Source: Posidonia oceanica (Eukaryota > Streptophyta > Magnoliopsida > Alismatales > Posidoniaceae). Taken from it: a stretch of 64,000 nucleotides of DNA. The stretch is taken from positions 63,032,501 through 63,096,500 of the forward strand of contig JAZBRS010000026.1 in assembly GCA_037176725.1 (NCBI GenBank), given 5' to 3'. Every line of letters begins with the position of its first letter. The stretch's first letter is position 1. Shown one piece after another: positions 34,341 to 47,024 of this stretch. Below the pieces are notes generated by a model. The model saw only the letters and a program-made list of their open reading frames with translations, was not told the DNA's origin and did not search any database. Position numbers and translations under genes: made by a program.

Positions 34341-35050
34341 CACAGTCTGTTTTTTTTACTGCAGACCTTTGTTGCTTTTTTCCTGTATCTTGTGTTGTGT
34401 TTTTAGATCTACAGTAGCATTAAAGTAAAAATTAAAAACAACTCTCCATGTCCACTGCATTTTAGTTTTTTAACAGTTTCTAGATTTGCTTGTGTCCACC
34501 CATAAGGTGGAAACAAATTGTTTAGTATTAAAGTGGAAGTTCCTTGAGGAAGTCTTCCTCTAGCTAGAACAGTTAACCTAAGCAAACCCGGGCCAATGCA
34601 AGTCGCTCTCCCATACTCAGTGTTAGCTGCAATAGTTGGATTAAGATCTCAAGGTGTCCCAAGTCTTGTTATTGGCTTCTCTCTCTCCCTGAGCCAATAG
34701 TGAAACTTGGTAGATACTTTACACCTTAGCACTTTGTGTTTACCTCTTGCTTCGTGGTTTGTTAAGTGCCGAGCCTAAGGACAGAATCCTAGGTGGAGGG
34801 TCCCTCTTTAGAGAGACAAGCCCCCCATCTAGGCTCCTCTTGGTGGACCCTAAAGAAGGTCAAGGAGGAGTACCTTAAAGCCAACCAATCCCAGTTGCTT
34901 GTGACCCACGCAGGTTTAATTAATCAATCCATTAATTAAATACTTAAACAAGTAAAAGCAACGCATTGTTTGAAACCTGCTCTCATTTTCTTCCCTGACT
35001 GTTGCGTGGTCTGTCCAAGACAGACCGGGTTTGCTGACTGAACAAGGGGC

Positions 35051-35133
35051 ACAGCCGCCTGTTCAGGAGGTGCCTCGCTCAGCCTCCGGTACAACCGGCG
35101 ACTTGTTTGGCAGCCTGTTATACAGGTGACTAC
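35051..35133 (+). repeat. Three phased stem-loop units, B leader 2
   Basis: Units start at 35051, 35079 and 35107. Arms are ACAGCCGC/GTGCCTCG, TCAGCCTC/GCGACTTG and TTGGCAGC/GTGACTAC with 11-nt loops, again an exact 28-bp period. Confidence 0.8.
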
Positions 35134-35426
35134 AGGGAACCTCACATTTCAGTGCATTGCTTGCAGGGGATTGTGCACATTACTGATCACAAGGTTATCA
35201 GCATAAACTGTTTCAGTTTTTGTTAATTTTCTTTCTTTCATCGAGTCTGTATTAATTAGTGTTCCTCGAGTCTGTAATTTCTTTTCTACCTTCTGTAATA
35301 GCCTAGGGAAAGCAAAAGCAAAAGAAAAAAAACAAAAAGAAAGAAATGAAAAAAAAAAGCAAGAAGAAAAACAAAAGAAGAAAAAAAAACAAAAAGAAAG
35401 ACAAGACAAAAAAAGAGAAAAGAACA

Positions 35427-37468
35427 ATGGAGCACATGAGCACTACCTCTACCTCCATGGCACAGCAAAGCCTTGGCCCGGATGGGTCTTTCTTTAGAGA
35501 CTCAACCTCACAGACGGAAGGGCCAGGAAGCCCCGACTTCCCACGAGCCACCGGCCGGCGAAGATTCCCACACACCTCCATCCCCTTCGATTATCATACT
35601 GATACAAATGAAGAAGGAAGGGAGGCGGATCAGTCCCGAGCAATGAACATCCCGCCCAAGCTTCCAACATTGTGCCTCCCATTGTGACTACCTCCTACCC
35701 AACTGTGGAGGAGACCTACGAGGTTCGGCAATCCCTGGCTCAACAACATTTCATGCACACAAGCCCACACACCTCCACCCTCCAAGAACACCACAACCAC
35801 CTATTCCATACGCTGGTCTACACCCATGCCGTACCTAACCCTGCCTTCCCTAGCCAAGCCTCCTATCCACCATACCACACGACGCCCACCTACCCTTATA
35901 TCCACCCAACTCTGCCATATGCAACCTCATACCTACCACAACCTCCTGCTAATACACCATACTACCCCACTCCGCCTCCACCATCATTCTTCCATCCACA
36001 ACAACCTCCTATCAACATGCCCTATTACCCTACACGACCCCAATCATCCCTCTTTCCTCCATAACATAACCCATCGCTACCACCATTCCCACATACACAC
36101 CAGCACCCGAGCCAGGGGCATTACGCCGCACCAGGGACTGATCTTAAGAGGATGATCGTCGAAGCACTAACAGAGGCCGGAGTCACTTCAAAGACGCCCA
36201 TCGGCTATGACATCTCCAAGTTCCCTCACTTTGCCCTTCCCCCAGGGTTTAAAATGCCAAAAATGAGGAGATATAATCGTACAGAGGATCCCAGGAACCA
36301 CATAGCTGCCTTCACTATGGATACTCTGCCATACCGTTACGACGCCGGGCTAATTACATACCTCTTCTTCAAGACGCTTGAGGGAGAAGCCTTAAAGTGG
36401 TTTGACACCCTGACTTCCTATGATCTTCAGGATTTTAGGATAATTGAGGAGAAATTTCTAAATCAGTACAGTCACCGGGTGCCACACAAACCCACTGCAG
36501 GCGACCTCACAGCTGAGAGGATGAGGTCTAATGAGGACTTCGTCACCTTCGCTAGCCGATGGAGGGACATAGCCGCTAGGTCAGAGTGCTACATACCTGA
36601 GGGCCAAGCTGTGGAAATAATCGCAAGAAATACCATGGGAGCACTCAGAGTTGGGCTGTTGGTAGGTGACTTCCACACCTACCCACAGTTATATGAGCAA
36701 GCCGCCAAAGTAATGTGGAATAGAGAAGAGCTACCATTCCTGGAGCTCGAAGCAAAAAGCCGGAAGAAGACTGCAGGACATACAATAAAAGGTGTCACTG
36801 GCAACATGGCACAACTAACCACGCAACATCAAAGGGGATGGAAAGGGCAACCCTTCTAGCAGCCTCCATATCAAATGGAACAACAGAGGCAGCTATTCCA
36901 GTAGTTCCAACCCCAGCACTCTAATTCCCCGGTAAATGCCCAACAGGGTCAGAACAATGGTCAATACAAAGCACCACCGCAAGGGCAAAGGGACTACCAC
37001 AATGTTCCTCCTCCACAGGCACCTAGAGGACCAAGGAGACAAAGCTACCCACCACTTCCGGAGACGATCCCAGACATCTTCAGAATGCTGGTCGAAAGTG
37101 GGGACTTACAACTCCCAGTGCCAAAGCCTAACGCTCCCAACGCAAACATGTCCAAGTACTGTGCATACCACCAGAAAAACGGGCACACATTGGAAGAATG
37201 TTATGTGTTAAAAGATCGAATATATGATCTAAATGACAAGGGAGAAATAATGTGGTCGGCCCTCAAAGACAGACTAAAAGAGGCCAGGATGGAACAGCAC
37301 AAGCTACAGATACACCAGAATCCTCTGCCTAATCACCCAGTGGCGCACTTGGAGGCAGAAGGCAACCCACCTGAGGCCAAGACCGTCACCATGTGCCTAA
37401 TTGAATCAGAGCCGAAGCCGGTTTCCTCCATTGCGGAAAGCAATGACGTCAAGGTGTACTCTGAATAG
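35427..37468 (+). pseudogene. gag: Element B gag
   Basis: Capsid and nucleocapsid precursor. A start at 35427 (MEHMSTTST) opens a frame that shifts near 35680. A Pro/Tyr/His-rich N-terminal region follows (35690-36064), then a TAA at 36062. The gag domain at about 36152-36760 shows PPGFKMPKMRRYN, LEGEALKWFD and EEKFLNQYSHR. Stops at 36857 and 36902 follow. A knuckle C-x2-H-x4-H-x4-C (YCAYHQKNGHTLEEC) lies near 37158-37202. The frame ends at a TAG (37466-37468). Related to element A gag, which carries a Gln-rich repeat before its knuckle. Confidence 0.85.
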
Positions 37469-38247
37469 GGATCCATAGAATGGGAATTCTCAATAGAGGT
37501 AATACCAGACGAAGAAAGCGAAGCGAATGACCTAGAGCTCCTCAGGTGCTTCAATTTCCTCCCGGGAGAAGGTCAATCCCAAGAACAGAATGGCGAGACA
37601 GACCCTTGGAACTAGCCCGGAAGATCATCAAGGATTACGAGCGGAGAAATATAGTCTTCAAGGACTCAGAGCTACCCACTCCGGAGAAACAGCTCTGGCC
37701 TTTGGTAATCACCGTAGAGGTCAACGACTACCTCCTCCCTGGCATACTTGTGGACATAAGGGCTAGTCGCAGTGCGTGCTCCCTGAACACACTCGACTAC
37801 CTGGATGTCGAAAATGAAGAGATCACCAGGGAGAGGATCTTCTGCAAGGACTTTGATAATAGCCAGACAGAGGTGATAGGGACAGTTCAGCTGGCGATTA
37901 CCATCGGCCCCCTCACCAGCATTACCAAGGTCATGGTGGTAGAATGCGAACTAGCAGAACCATTGATCCTGGGAAGAACTTGGCTAGCGGAAATATGTGC
38001 AGTTGCATCCCCGACGCACCAGCTTTTAAAGTTCATGTTCCAAGGCGAGATGATCACCATCCAGGCAGACCATGAAACGACCCTGGAAACGATCTGGGGA
38101 CTCTATCTGGCAGGATTCCACATGGGAGATCCAGCACCAAATGGCACAAGCGGTTGGATCGATGACGAGGACGATGAAGCCCCAAGTATCCAAGCGTTCC
38201 AGCAGCTCACTAATGGTCAAACAGTCCAAGGGTATACCCAGATGTAG
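37469..38247 (+). pseudogene. pol: Element B aspartic protease domain 1, active site lost
   Basis: A frameshift near 37560 separates it from gag. The domain starts with VFKDSELPTPEKQ and continues to the catalytic loop, which reads LVDIRAS (37753-37764) in place of DTGA, two codon changes explained by single C-to-T and G-to-A steps. It ends with LILGRTWLAE and a TAG at 38245. As written the domain cannot be an active aspartic protease. Its partner in element A is intact. Confidence 0.8.
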
Positions 38248-39579
38248 AGGACCGCATTGTTGAGCTCATCTCAGCTGCCCATAAGCCAGGGGGAGTCTCT
38301 TCTCAGGAAACCTCTGTCTCTGCTTAAGTCCGGCCATGCCAAGGGAGAACACAACCAGGCTCAACAAGCCCCCATCACAAGAACCAGAATGATCTCCAAC
38401 CAAGTTGCACCACCTCTGCCTAATGCAGAACAAGCCATTTCCCTACCTCAGCAAGAGTTCCACATACCCTGGAGGATAGAAGGCACCTTCGACATCCTGG
38501 AGCAGCTCAGAAAGACACAAGCAAAGATCTCCATCTACGAGCTGATCAAAGCCTCAAAAAAGCACCGGGATATCCTGATGGAGGTATTGAAGAAAGCCTA
38601 GGTACCGGAGGACATGCCCACCGAAGCTTTGGCTACTGTCGCCTCTGCTGTGTTCATGGAGCCTATAGTCATCTTCACCGACTCTGAATTAGCTCCCCCT
38701 GAGAGGAGGACCCTACCTTTAAGTGTTACTATTGTAATAAACAGTTACAAACTTTCTGCTGTGCTTGTCGATACCGGGGCAACTTTAAATGTATGCTCCC
38801 TAGAAACCCTGCAGTTAATTAGGCTAACAGAATCTCAACTATGCCCAGCAGCCTTAACTGTATCAGGGTACGACAACAACAAAAAAGCAGCATTGGGAAA
38901 GATCACTGTCCAAGTTACCATTGGCCCTCTTCAAATGGAAACAGAACTGATAATAGTCGATGCCCCAATCTCATATCGGCTCATCTTAGGGCGCCAATGG
39001 ATCGAAGAGATCAAGGCAGTCACCTCCCCGCGCCACCAATGCATGAAGTTCCCTCACCAAGGGAAAATCATCAAAATACGGGGAGACGAGCCAGTGGAAG
39101 CTGAAGCCCACCTGGTAACAGTCCCAACTACCACGTCGGCACCACTGATCAAGGACTCAACTGCCAAGGCCATAAACAATGTCAAGAAGGTCTTTGCTCC
39201 CAAAAGTATTGACATAAATCAATACGATTATCCCGACCACATGAAAAGGCCATGGGAGATCCTCCTCAAGATAGGATACACCCTGGGAAAAGGACTCGGC
39301 CGCCAGGAACAAGGAATGAGGGACGCGCTTGAAACGCCTGAAGAACGCAGTCGTACCGGGCTAGGGTACCTTGGACAACCAGATCCAAGCAAACCTCTAG
39401 CATGGTCACTTGCCAACCACTTCATATCAGTCAGGCTACAAGTACACGACAAGCAAGTGTTAGACACAGTTCCCAACTTCCCAGCAACAACAACAGCTGC
39501 GAAAGCCCCTAAGCCCGTCATCCTTGGCACTCTTACAGATTCCGAGACGGCACTAACTCCATCTCCCTGTCTAGAATAA
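38248..39579 (+). pseudogene. pol: Element B protease domain 2 and G-patch
   Basis: Starts with a linker, then DILEQLRKTQAKISIYELI (about 38490), a TAG at 38599, and the second retropepsin domain from 38614: FTDSELAPPER, catalytic LVDTGAT (38770-38781, intact) and LILGRQWIEE. After CMKFPHQGKIIKIRGDE comes the G-patch (WEILLKIGYTLGKGLG ... RTGLGYLG, about 39250-39390). The frame ends at a TAA (39577). Same domain order as element A, where N1 sits just before the G-patch. Confidence 0.82.
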
Positions 39580-40200
39580 GTTCCAATCATCCTCAACGCT
39601 TCAACGAAGCCCGAGGAAAGAGCATCAACCCCTTGCACAGAAGAGGTCCTTGCTGCTCTCCCCATATCCCCAGAAGCTCCTTCGCATCCGGACATCCAAG
39701 TAAGCGATTCCTCCGGAACCTCCACTGAAGGCACTGAAGCAGAGGACTCCAACCCTGTCTGCGATCTCACCTGTCTTTTCAACGATCTACGACCTTGTCC
39801 CTCGAAGCAAGAAGGGACCAAGGCCACAGATTAAACTCCCCGACCTCCGGACATCCAAGCAAGCGATTCCTCTGGAACCCCCGCTGAAGACACTAAAGTA
39901 GAGGACTCCGACCCCATCTGCAAGCTCGCCCGCAACCTACGGCCTTGCCCCTCTAAGCAAGAAGGGGCCGAGGCCACAGACTGAACGCCCGATGGCGAAC
40001 CGCCTTCACCACGGAGGCAAACCTAGGGGTAGACCCCCTACCCTTGTGAATAATTGCTTTCCCCCATTTAATTCCTGCATTTTGTTTTCGCATGATTTAC
40101 TTCCTAGTTTAGTTAGTAGTGGGGAAGGTAAACGAGGGCAAGGCAGGGACGGCCTAACTGCCGCCGTGTCCTCACAAAAGGTATCTAATCACTCTACCAA
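39580..40200 (+). other. Element B protease-RT linker
   Basis: The G-patch frame continues past 39580 with a direct duplication of about 150 bp (39690-39835 and 39848-39980), both encoding DIQ-SDSSGT and RPCPSKQEG. Stops and an AT-rich, acceptor-like stretch (40040-40110) follow; this may hold the intron expected between protease and RT in Ogre-like elements. Confidence 0.5.
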
Positions 40201-41960
40201 GTGCGCAGGCAGAACAGGAAGGAGCCGATCACCCAAACTGTCAGAGTATGTCACTATACCACAACATTGCCACAGGAGCTAGCCGCGTCGCATGCCATCT
40301 TCCTGGTCGAAGAAGTGTCAAACATCACTGGTAAAAACACTGGAAACTATGAAGTCTTCGAGCTGGTGGATACGGAAGAGGACCCAGATGAAGAATCGGT
40401 AGACCCTGCCATCTTCAAAGAAATGATGAAGAAGTATGATGAGCAGACCAAGGCTGCCGTTGAAGAAACAGAGGAAGTCAACCTGGGCACTGAAGATGAT
40501 CCAAGACCAGTTCGGATAAGCTCTGCCCTCAACTCAGGTGAACGAACCAGAATGGAAAAACTACTCAAGAAGTATATGAAGGTACTGGCCTTCTCCTACA
40601 GAGAAATGCCTGGGCTTGATTCACTACTGGTGGAGCACAGGCTCCCTCTCAAGCCAGGCGCTAAGACAGCGAAGCAGAAGCTCCGGCGTCTACGTCCAGA
40701 CCTTGCACTAAAAGTCAAAGAAGAGATAGACAAGCTACACAAGACAAAGTTCATCAGAGTTGTGGTGTATCCGGAATGGATTGCCGACATAGTTCCAGTG
40801 ATGAAGAAAGATGGCAAAGTGCACGTGTGCATTGACTACAGAAAACCTCAATGAAGCATGCCCAAAAGACAATTTCCCTCTTCCACACATAGACATCCTC
40901 ATAGACAACACTGCAGGCCATGAGATGCTTTCATTTATGGATGGTTTCTCCGGTTACAACCAGATTAAACTTGCAAAAGAAGATCAGGAGAAAACCTCAT
41001 TTACCACTCCATGGGGGACCTACTGTTATGTAGTCATGCTGTTCGGGTTAAAAAATGCTGGAGCCACCTATCAGAGGGCTATGATGGCAATCTTTCACGA
41101 CATGATACACGATTGCATGGAATGCTATGTGGATGACTTGCTAGTAAAGTCAAAAACAAGAGAGGAACACTTTGAAGCACTAGAAAGAGTACTCCGGAGA
41201 GCAGACCAGTATAATCTCAGAATGAATCCCAAGAAGTGTGTCTTCGGGGTCACTACCGGGATGCTGCTCGGCTTCATAGTGAGCAAAAGGGGCATAGAAG
41301 TGGATCCCACCAAAGCCAAAGCTATAACAGCCATGCCACTGCCAAGGAACATCAAGGAACTCAGAGGACTCACAGGGAGGCTACAGTTCATTCGAAGATT
41401 TATCTCTCAGCATGCGGAAAAGTGTAGACCATTCTATGAGCTCTTAAAAGGCGGTGCAGAATTCAAGTGGGATCATACCTGTCAGAAGGCTTTCGATGAG
41501 CTAAAGCTCTACCTTCTCAACTCTCTAGTATTGACTGCTCCAGTCCCCGAGAGGCCATTGCTACTCTACTTGGCCGTTACTGATAACTCGGTGGGTGTTG
41601 TCCTTTCACAACACGATGAAACTGGGAGGAAGGAGAAAGCGGTTTATTACCTCAGTAGAACGTTCATCGAATATGAGAGGAAGTATTCCTAGATCGAGAG
41701 ACACTGCTTAGCCTTAGTATGGGCCTCACAAAAGCTCAGGCACTATTTTCTCGCACACAAAGTCTGCTACTTAGCCAAGATGGACCCTATCAAGCACATG
41801 TTCGAGAAACCAGCATTGTCCGGAAGGCTAGCACGATGGCAAATGCTCCTTACTGAGTTCGACCTGCAATTCATCACTCAGAAGGCGATCAAGGGGCAAG
41901 CTATTGCGGATCAACTCGCTGGGCTACCTGTGTCGGAGTATCAGCCAGTGTCAACAGATT
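40201..41960 (+). pseudogene. pol: Element B reverse transcriptase and RNase H
   Basis: RT begins within this frame (KLRRLRPDLALKVKEEIDKL near 40680). A one-base insertion in an A-run near 40846 shifts the frame at IDYR; it resumes at 40850 and continues with the LFGLKNAGATYQRAM motif and YVDD (41126-41137). A Ty3/gypsy RNase H (LLYLAVTDNSVGVVLSQ, YLSRTF) follows and meets a TAG at 41690; the frame continues to about 41920. Confidence 0.9.
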
Positions 41961-42480
41961 TCCCGGATGAGGAGATACTGGCAATCAATAGTGTCATGCC
42001 ACTCATCAGAGAATGGACCCTCCATTTCGATGGAGCGCTTAATTCACGGGGCGCCAGGATAGGGGCAATACTCCTCACTTCAGAGGGTATTGTTCTCCCT
42101 GCCGCAGCCCAACTACTCTTCTTAGCAAGTAATAACATTGCAGAATACGAGGCACTCATTCTAGGGCTCCGAATGGCTCTCAATCTAGGGGCAAGAAGAC
42201 TAAAAGTGGTTGGGGACTCACAGCTTGTCATACGACAAGTCCTCAACAAATACAAGACCCTCTCGCCAAAGCTGCAGGAATACCGCAACCTAGCTAAAGC
42301 CTTACTGAAGAAATTTGACAGGGTTATATATGTGCACGCACTTAGAAGCAACAACATCCTGGCTGATTCATTGGCCTCATTGGCATCCTCGCTCCCCATC
42401 AGCTCAGATATAAATGAGCAATCCATCATGGTGCGAAGAATCAGCACTCCAACAGTGGGGTCTGCCACCGAATGGGTTGA
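41961..42480 (+). pseudogene. pol: Element B second RNase H
   Basis: WTLHFDGALNSRGARIG, EYEALILGLRMALNLGARRL, GDSQLVIRQV and NILADSLASLAS show the same four acidic positions as in element A. It is in the same uninterrupted frame as the end of the first RNase H (41780-43108). Confidence 0.85.
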
Positions 42481-43230
42481 AGAACTCAGAGAGGAACTAA
42501 ACCAGGAGAACTTAATTTGCACAGAGGTCTGTTATCAAGGAGCTACAGAAGTAAACAACGATGGCAACCCGTGGTATTATGACATACAGAATTATGTACA
42601 AGATCGCGCCTTCCCGGCCTATGCAACTCCCAAGGACAGAGAAGCACTGAGGAGGATGGCTACAAAATACTACATCAGAGCCAACACACTCTTTCGGAGA
42701 ACACCCCTAGGAATCGAACTCCGATGTGTGGATGCATCTGAGTCAGCCGAGATTCTCAAGGAAACGCATGAGGGAGTCTGCAGGGGCCACATCAACTCCC
42801 AGTTCATGGCTAAAATCATCATCAGAAGGGGGTACTACTGGCCTACAATGGAAGCTGACTGCGCAAGTAAAGTCGAGCGGTGCAAGAGCTGCCAACTGCA
42901 CGCCAACAAGATCCATGCTCCAGCTTCAGCGCTCCACGCTTTATCAACACCGTGGCCTTTCTCCATGTGGGCCTTCGATGTGGTGGGACCCATCCATCAG
43001 GGAAAGGGCAATACTTTCATCCTAACCGCAACAGAATACTTCACCAAATGGGCAGAAGCAGAAGCGTTTGCAAACATAAAGGCCACAACCCTGTGCCGAT
43101 TCGTATAGTGAAACATCATTGCAAGGTTCGGGGTGCCTAAAGCCTTAGTAGCAGACAACGGACCAATCTTCATCTCAGAAGAGTTCAAGCGATTATGCCG
43201 AAAATTTAGTATCCTAGAAAGACGCATTAA
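42481..43230 (+). pseudogene. pol: Element B integrase, truncated
   Basis: Zinc-binding region (HEGVCRGH ... CKSC) and the first part of the catalytic core (AFDVVGP, then ADNGPIF) are present. Two adjacent stops lie at 43106-43111. Similarity to integrase stops near 43210, before the region with the catalytic glutamate, and unrelated spacer sequence follows. The C-terminal third is missing, so the element could not integrate itself. Confidence 0.85.
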
Positions 43231-44172
43231 GGACCAAAGAAAGGCAAGCAGGAATCTAGGCTTAAGCCAACCATCGAGAGTTCACTATATCCTAAAACTT
43301 CCCTTGTCCTACTCTCACTAACAGGCAAAGAGTAAGCAACTTCCAGGCGGTGAAGGACTGGAAAGGCCTAGGGAATAGTAACCCAAGTAAGGACTGGTGT
43401 GTGGACCTAAGTCTTTAAAAGGGTGCAGGCATGGCCCAAGGGTCACACCCTCAAATATAGGGCCCACTCATTCGGTTAAAACAAACCCCGAGGCTAATGC
43501 TTGAGGTAGGTACTTGTCTTTCCCCATTACATGAAACCCAAAATCCAAAAAAATCATATAACCCAAAATCCAAAAAAATCATAGAACCCAAAATCCAAAA
43601 AAAAATCATATAACCCAAAACACCAAAAAAATTACAAAACCTGGAAAAAACCAAGACATCCAACCTACCTACAAGTGAAAACTTAGTAAAATAGGAAAAC
43701 TGGAATTGATTTGGCCAATGATGCAACCATCAACTCACCAGGATTCAGAGTTAGCATCCTACTCAAGCGTATCTCACGGCTTGGGTGCGCTCTCTCAACA
43801 AAGACATTACTCGCATAATGATCTTTAGAGCATCCACGGATGACTCATAATCAGCGTTTACTGGGCTCTGATTTCCATCTCTTTAGCTGAGGCTAGAAAT
43901 TAATTCCCTCCACCCATTTAAAATAAGCATGCTTTCTTTGCATTAACATCTGTTATACCCCTTGTTAATCAATTAACTTAGCCTAAATCTTTTCATTTGA
44001 CATATCTTCTCTTTGATTAATTAGTTAACTTATCCAAATCTTTTCGCCAAGGAAGGTATGCTCATTGATTACTGACAAGAAAAGTAAGCATGTGCAGGAA
44101 ACAAAGCGAAACAAAAAAAACCCTTTCATATCAATATTCACAAGTACAGACTTTGCCAAAAAGAAAGGTACA
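43231..44172 (+). other. Element B spacer after pol
   Basis: No gene. A-rich array at 43531-43641; otherwise AT-rich. Confidence 0.55.
43531..43641 (+). repeat. About 27-bp A-rich tandem array
   Basis: Four copies of a unit like AACCCAAAATCCAAAAAAATC. Related to, but distinct from, the array at 28890-29155 in element A. Confidence 0.8.
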
Positions 44173-47024
44173 AGCTCAATGGCCAGACTCGCCACTATCC
44201 TCGCGTCGGCCGCCTGGAGGCCTCATCGCAGGCTGCGCCACAGAAGACGTCGCTCCGCTTTGGCTCCTCTCCCAAGACGCCCTCAGTATAGAACGAACCA
44301 TCTCAAAATGAGGAGAAGATCGGGCCCTCGAAATCTGCTCTGCTGTCAAAGCCCTAGAATGCCCTGACCCCATAGGAGCTGCAGCAACAGGGGCTGGCAT
44401 CAGGCTAGCTACATCAGAGTCGGGAAGAACGATCGCGACTGCCATCTCCAACTGCATCAATCACGCCTCCATATCCCGCAGCTACTGTGCCTGGAAGTCA
44501 CTCAACTGTAACAAGAAACACTAAACCAAAGAGTCAAAGCAGTTTATCAAGAAAGAAAGGCAGAAAAGCTAACTACAGCTAGAGTATTAAAGCACAACAG
44601 AAGTACCCTTCTCATGGAGGAAGCCTCAAACTAAGCCCGAGCCATGGCTGCGTCAGATGCAGTCGCACGGGTCTCCAACTCCCAGACGCGGCTATCATGC
44701 TCACGCTCCGCCTAGCTAAGGCGCCCCTGTAGCTCCTCGGCACGACCCAAGGCATCGTCCAATTGGCTCTGAGTGGGACCAGTGGCCGGAGGCGTATGAA
44801 TCAGATCCATCATCGCCTGAATCTGCACAATGAAACCATACAAGTTAGAGAACAGGTATTTACAAGTACTTAAAGCAAGAAAAGTGCAGTAGTACCTCTG
44901 TATCGCGAGCCTGGACCTCCTCAGCAAGTACGCCCTCGGCATGGGAAGCGGCTAGACCTATAGTGGCAGTAGGGGCAGGCTCTGCACTCGTCAAAGCACC
45001 CTCAGCCTGTATCAAAGCAAAGACAACAATTAGACAAGCAGAAACAGGCACAAACAACTAACAAGGGGAAACTAGACTCACTTGTGCTCGAAGCTCGTCC
45101 ATCTGGGACAGGAGCTCATCCCTCTTCCGCACCAGCTCCGCCACTCTCAAGGAGTGCTGCTCCTGCTGAGTCCTGAACACCTCAGTCATCCTGTCTGAAG
45201 CGTCCATCTGCGTAAATAAGGGAGATCCGTAAGCAAATAAACAAGTAAAGGAGCATTCAAATAACACAACACCAAAAGGGATTGCTTACCAACTCCTCAA
45301 TGCAGCTATGGGCAATTGCCAACTCATGACGAAGGTCGCCAACGCTCACACTAGGGCTAGTGCCCATCGGTACGTTGGAGCGATCATAAAAGACGGCACG
45401 GTGGAAGACAATCAAATGGCCAAACTGAGAATCAAACCAGGTCCTCCACGTCACCTCCGTCTCTACAGAACCATTAGAAAGGGGCGCTGTGCCACCGAGC
45501 GCCAGTTCTTGAGCTGCTCATCAAACCGCTGAGGAGTATTAGTTCGACTGGATCCCTGAGAGCAATCCGCAGGACCTACCACCGGAACAACCTACTGAAG
45601 ACTGAACTATCGTAGCACAAGGCCCACCTGGCTGTAGTAACACAGGAAGAGGCCAAATAGCCAACACTCCCGAAAGAACAAGTGGGAACTGCGCGCCACG
45701 GGCTCCTCATCAGCATGCTCACCCTCAGAGTAGGGTCTCCAGACAATCTGCAAGCACAAATCAGTCAGAAACCAGTAAACTATGCAGGGAAAAGAAGGGT
45801 CTAAGCACTAAAACTCACCCACTCCTCTAGGAGGATCTCTAACAGAAGGCGGCCCAAATGTCTCATAGGGTGAATCCACTCTGGAGCCAGCTGCATATCA
45901 CTCCACCGTCGAGCTCGGGGAAACTCAACGGGTCCATCTCCTGGCACTCTAGGTCGAAGGTACACGAAGTGCTCGAAGATCCAGGTCTGTCACACAAAGC
46001 AACAATTCCAAGTCAAAAGCAGGCAATTAAATAGAAGACAGGCTAATAAGTAAAGCACAAACCTGGAAAAGGGGCAGACAGCCCAAAAGAGAGCGAGTTT
46101 GGACCGCAGCAAAAGACTCTAGCCGGGAGATCAAATAGACCAACACGGCTGAACCCCAGGAGTATCCACCAATCCTCTCCACATGTAGAAGGAGAGGAGC
46201 AAAGTCGACATGTAACATCTGTGAAGATGTGCCGAAAAAGAGTCTATGAAATAGAATGGACAAAAAGAGCCAGAGCTGCTGGTCCGCAATGATCAGGGTC
46301 ACCTCATCAACGAGAAGAAGGTCGTCCAGCCGGTCCTTCAGCCACTTGACATTGACGCGTGTGTGGTAACGACCAGAAGGGGGAGGTCGTGCACCATAAC
46401 AGGCCTCTAGCGCGTCACCATAGCAGGCTTGCAAAGGCGCCACCGCAAGCTCTCCGTCAATCCTCAAGCCCACCAGCCGAACTACGTCCTCCAGATTAAT
46501 CATCATCTCGCCCACACTAAAGATGAAGCTACCGGAACTCCTGTTGTACCTCTCAGCAAAAGAAACCAGGAGTCCGAGGTGAATCTCAAAGGGCATGATC
46601 TCTAGGAAGTGGCTGAAGCCCATCCCCGCAAGTCTCACCCGCTGGAACTCTGGGAGGTTGATGTACGTCTCATGCAAATCCTCCCAACTAGAGTGCGTCC
46701 GGCTCGACAATGGCATCTGGCATAAAAGATAACATTAAAACATTAGTAACTTAATAACATTAAAACATTAGTAACTTAATAACATTAAAGCATTAGCAAC
46801 TTAATAACAATCAAGCGAAGTAACTTAATAAAAGTCAAAAACACGTAAAATAACCTCACCTGTCCTAACTCTGCGAGCTCTAACGCTGTACGGGCTCTCC
46901 TGGGAGGAGAGGGGACCGCACCTGTATCGGGGACACCCCCGTCGCCAACCTCAGGCTGGACAGGAGACGGCGCACGTGGACGCCTCGCCCGGAGCTTGCG
47001 GGGACGAGAGGAGCTCGCCTCCAC
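44173..47024 (-). pseudogene. Element B antisense gene PMD-b (PMD plus coiled coil)
   Basis: Start ATG at 47024. Exon 1 (46860-47024, basic and proline-rich) ends at CAG|GTGAGG. A 143-bp intron leads to exon 2 at 46716, which holds the PMD core: FSHFLEIMPFEIH, ERYNRSSGSFIFSVGEMMINLEDVVRLVGL and GGYSWGSAVLVYLI. Exon 2 ends near 46061; the next begins at TWIFEHFVYLRP. Further exons follow (IVWRPYSEGEHADE near 45750; WRTWFDSQFGHLIVFHRA near 45430), then short coiled-coil exons to about 44173. Stops occur in the C-terminal part. Intron positions match PMD-b of element A. Probably a nuclear protein; the function is unknown. Confidence 0.75.

Larger units (their letters stand above)
34029..35426 (+). 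other. Element B leader
   Basis: No gene. Stem-loop clusters lie at 34258-34340 and 35051-35133. An A/G-rich tract at about 35305-35425 directly precedes gag, as in element A. Confidence 0.6.

Noticed and set aside
39228..39827. Minus-strand ORF of 199 codons
   Set aside because: It overlaps the B protease 2/G-patch frame on the other strand, which has clear domain motifs.
41941..42522. Minus-strand ORF of 193 codons
   Set aside because: Shadow of the second RNase H of B.
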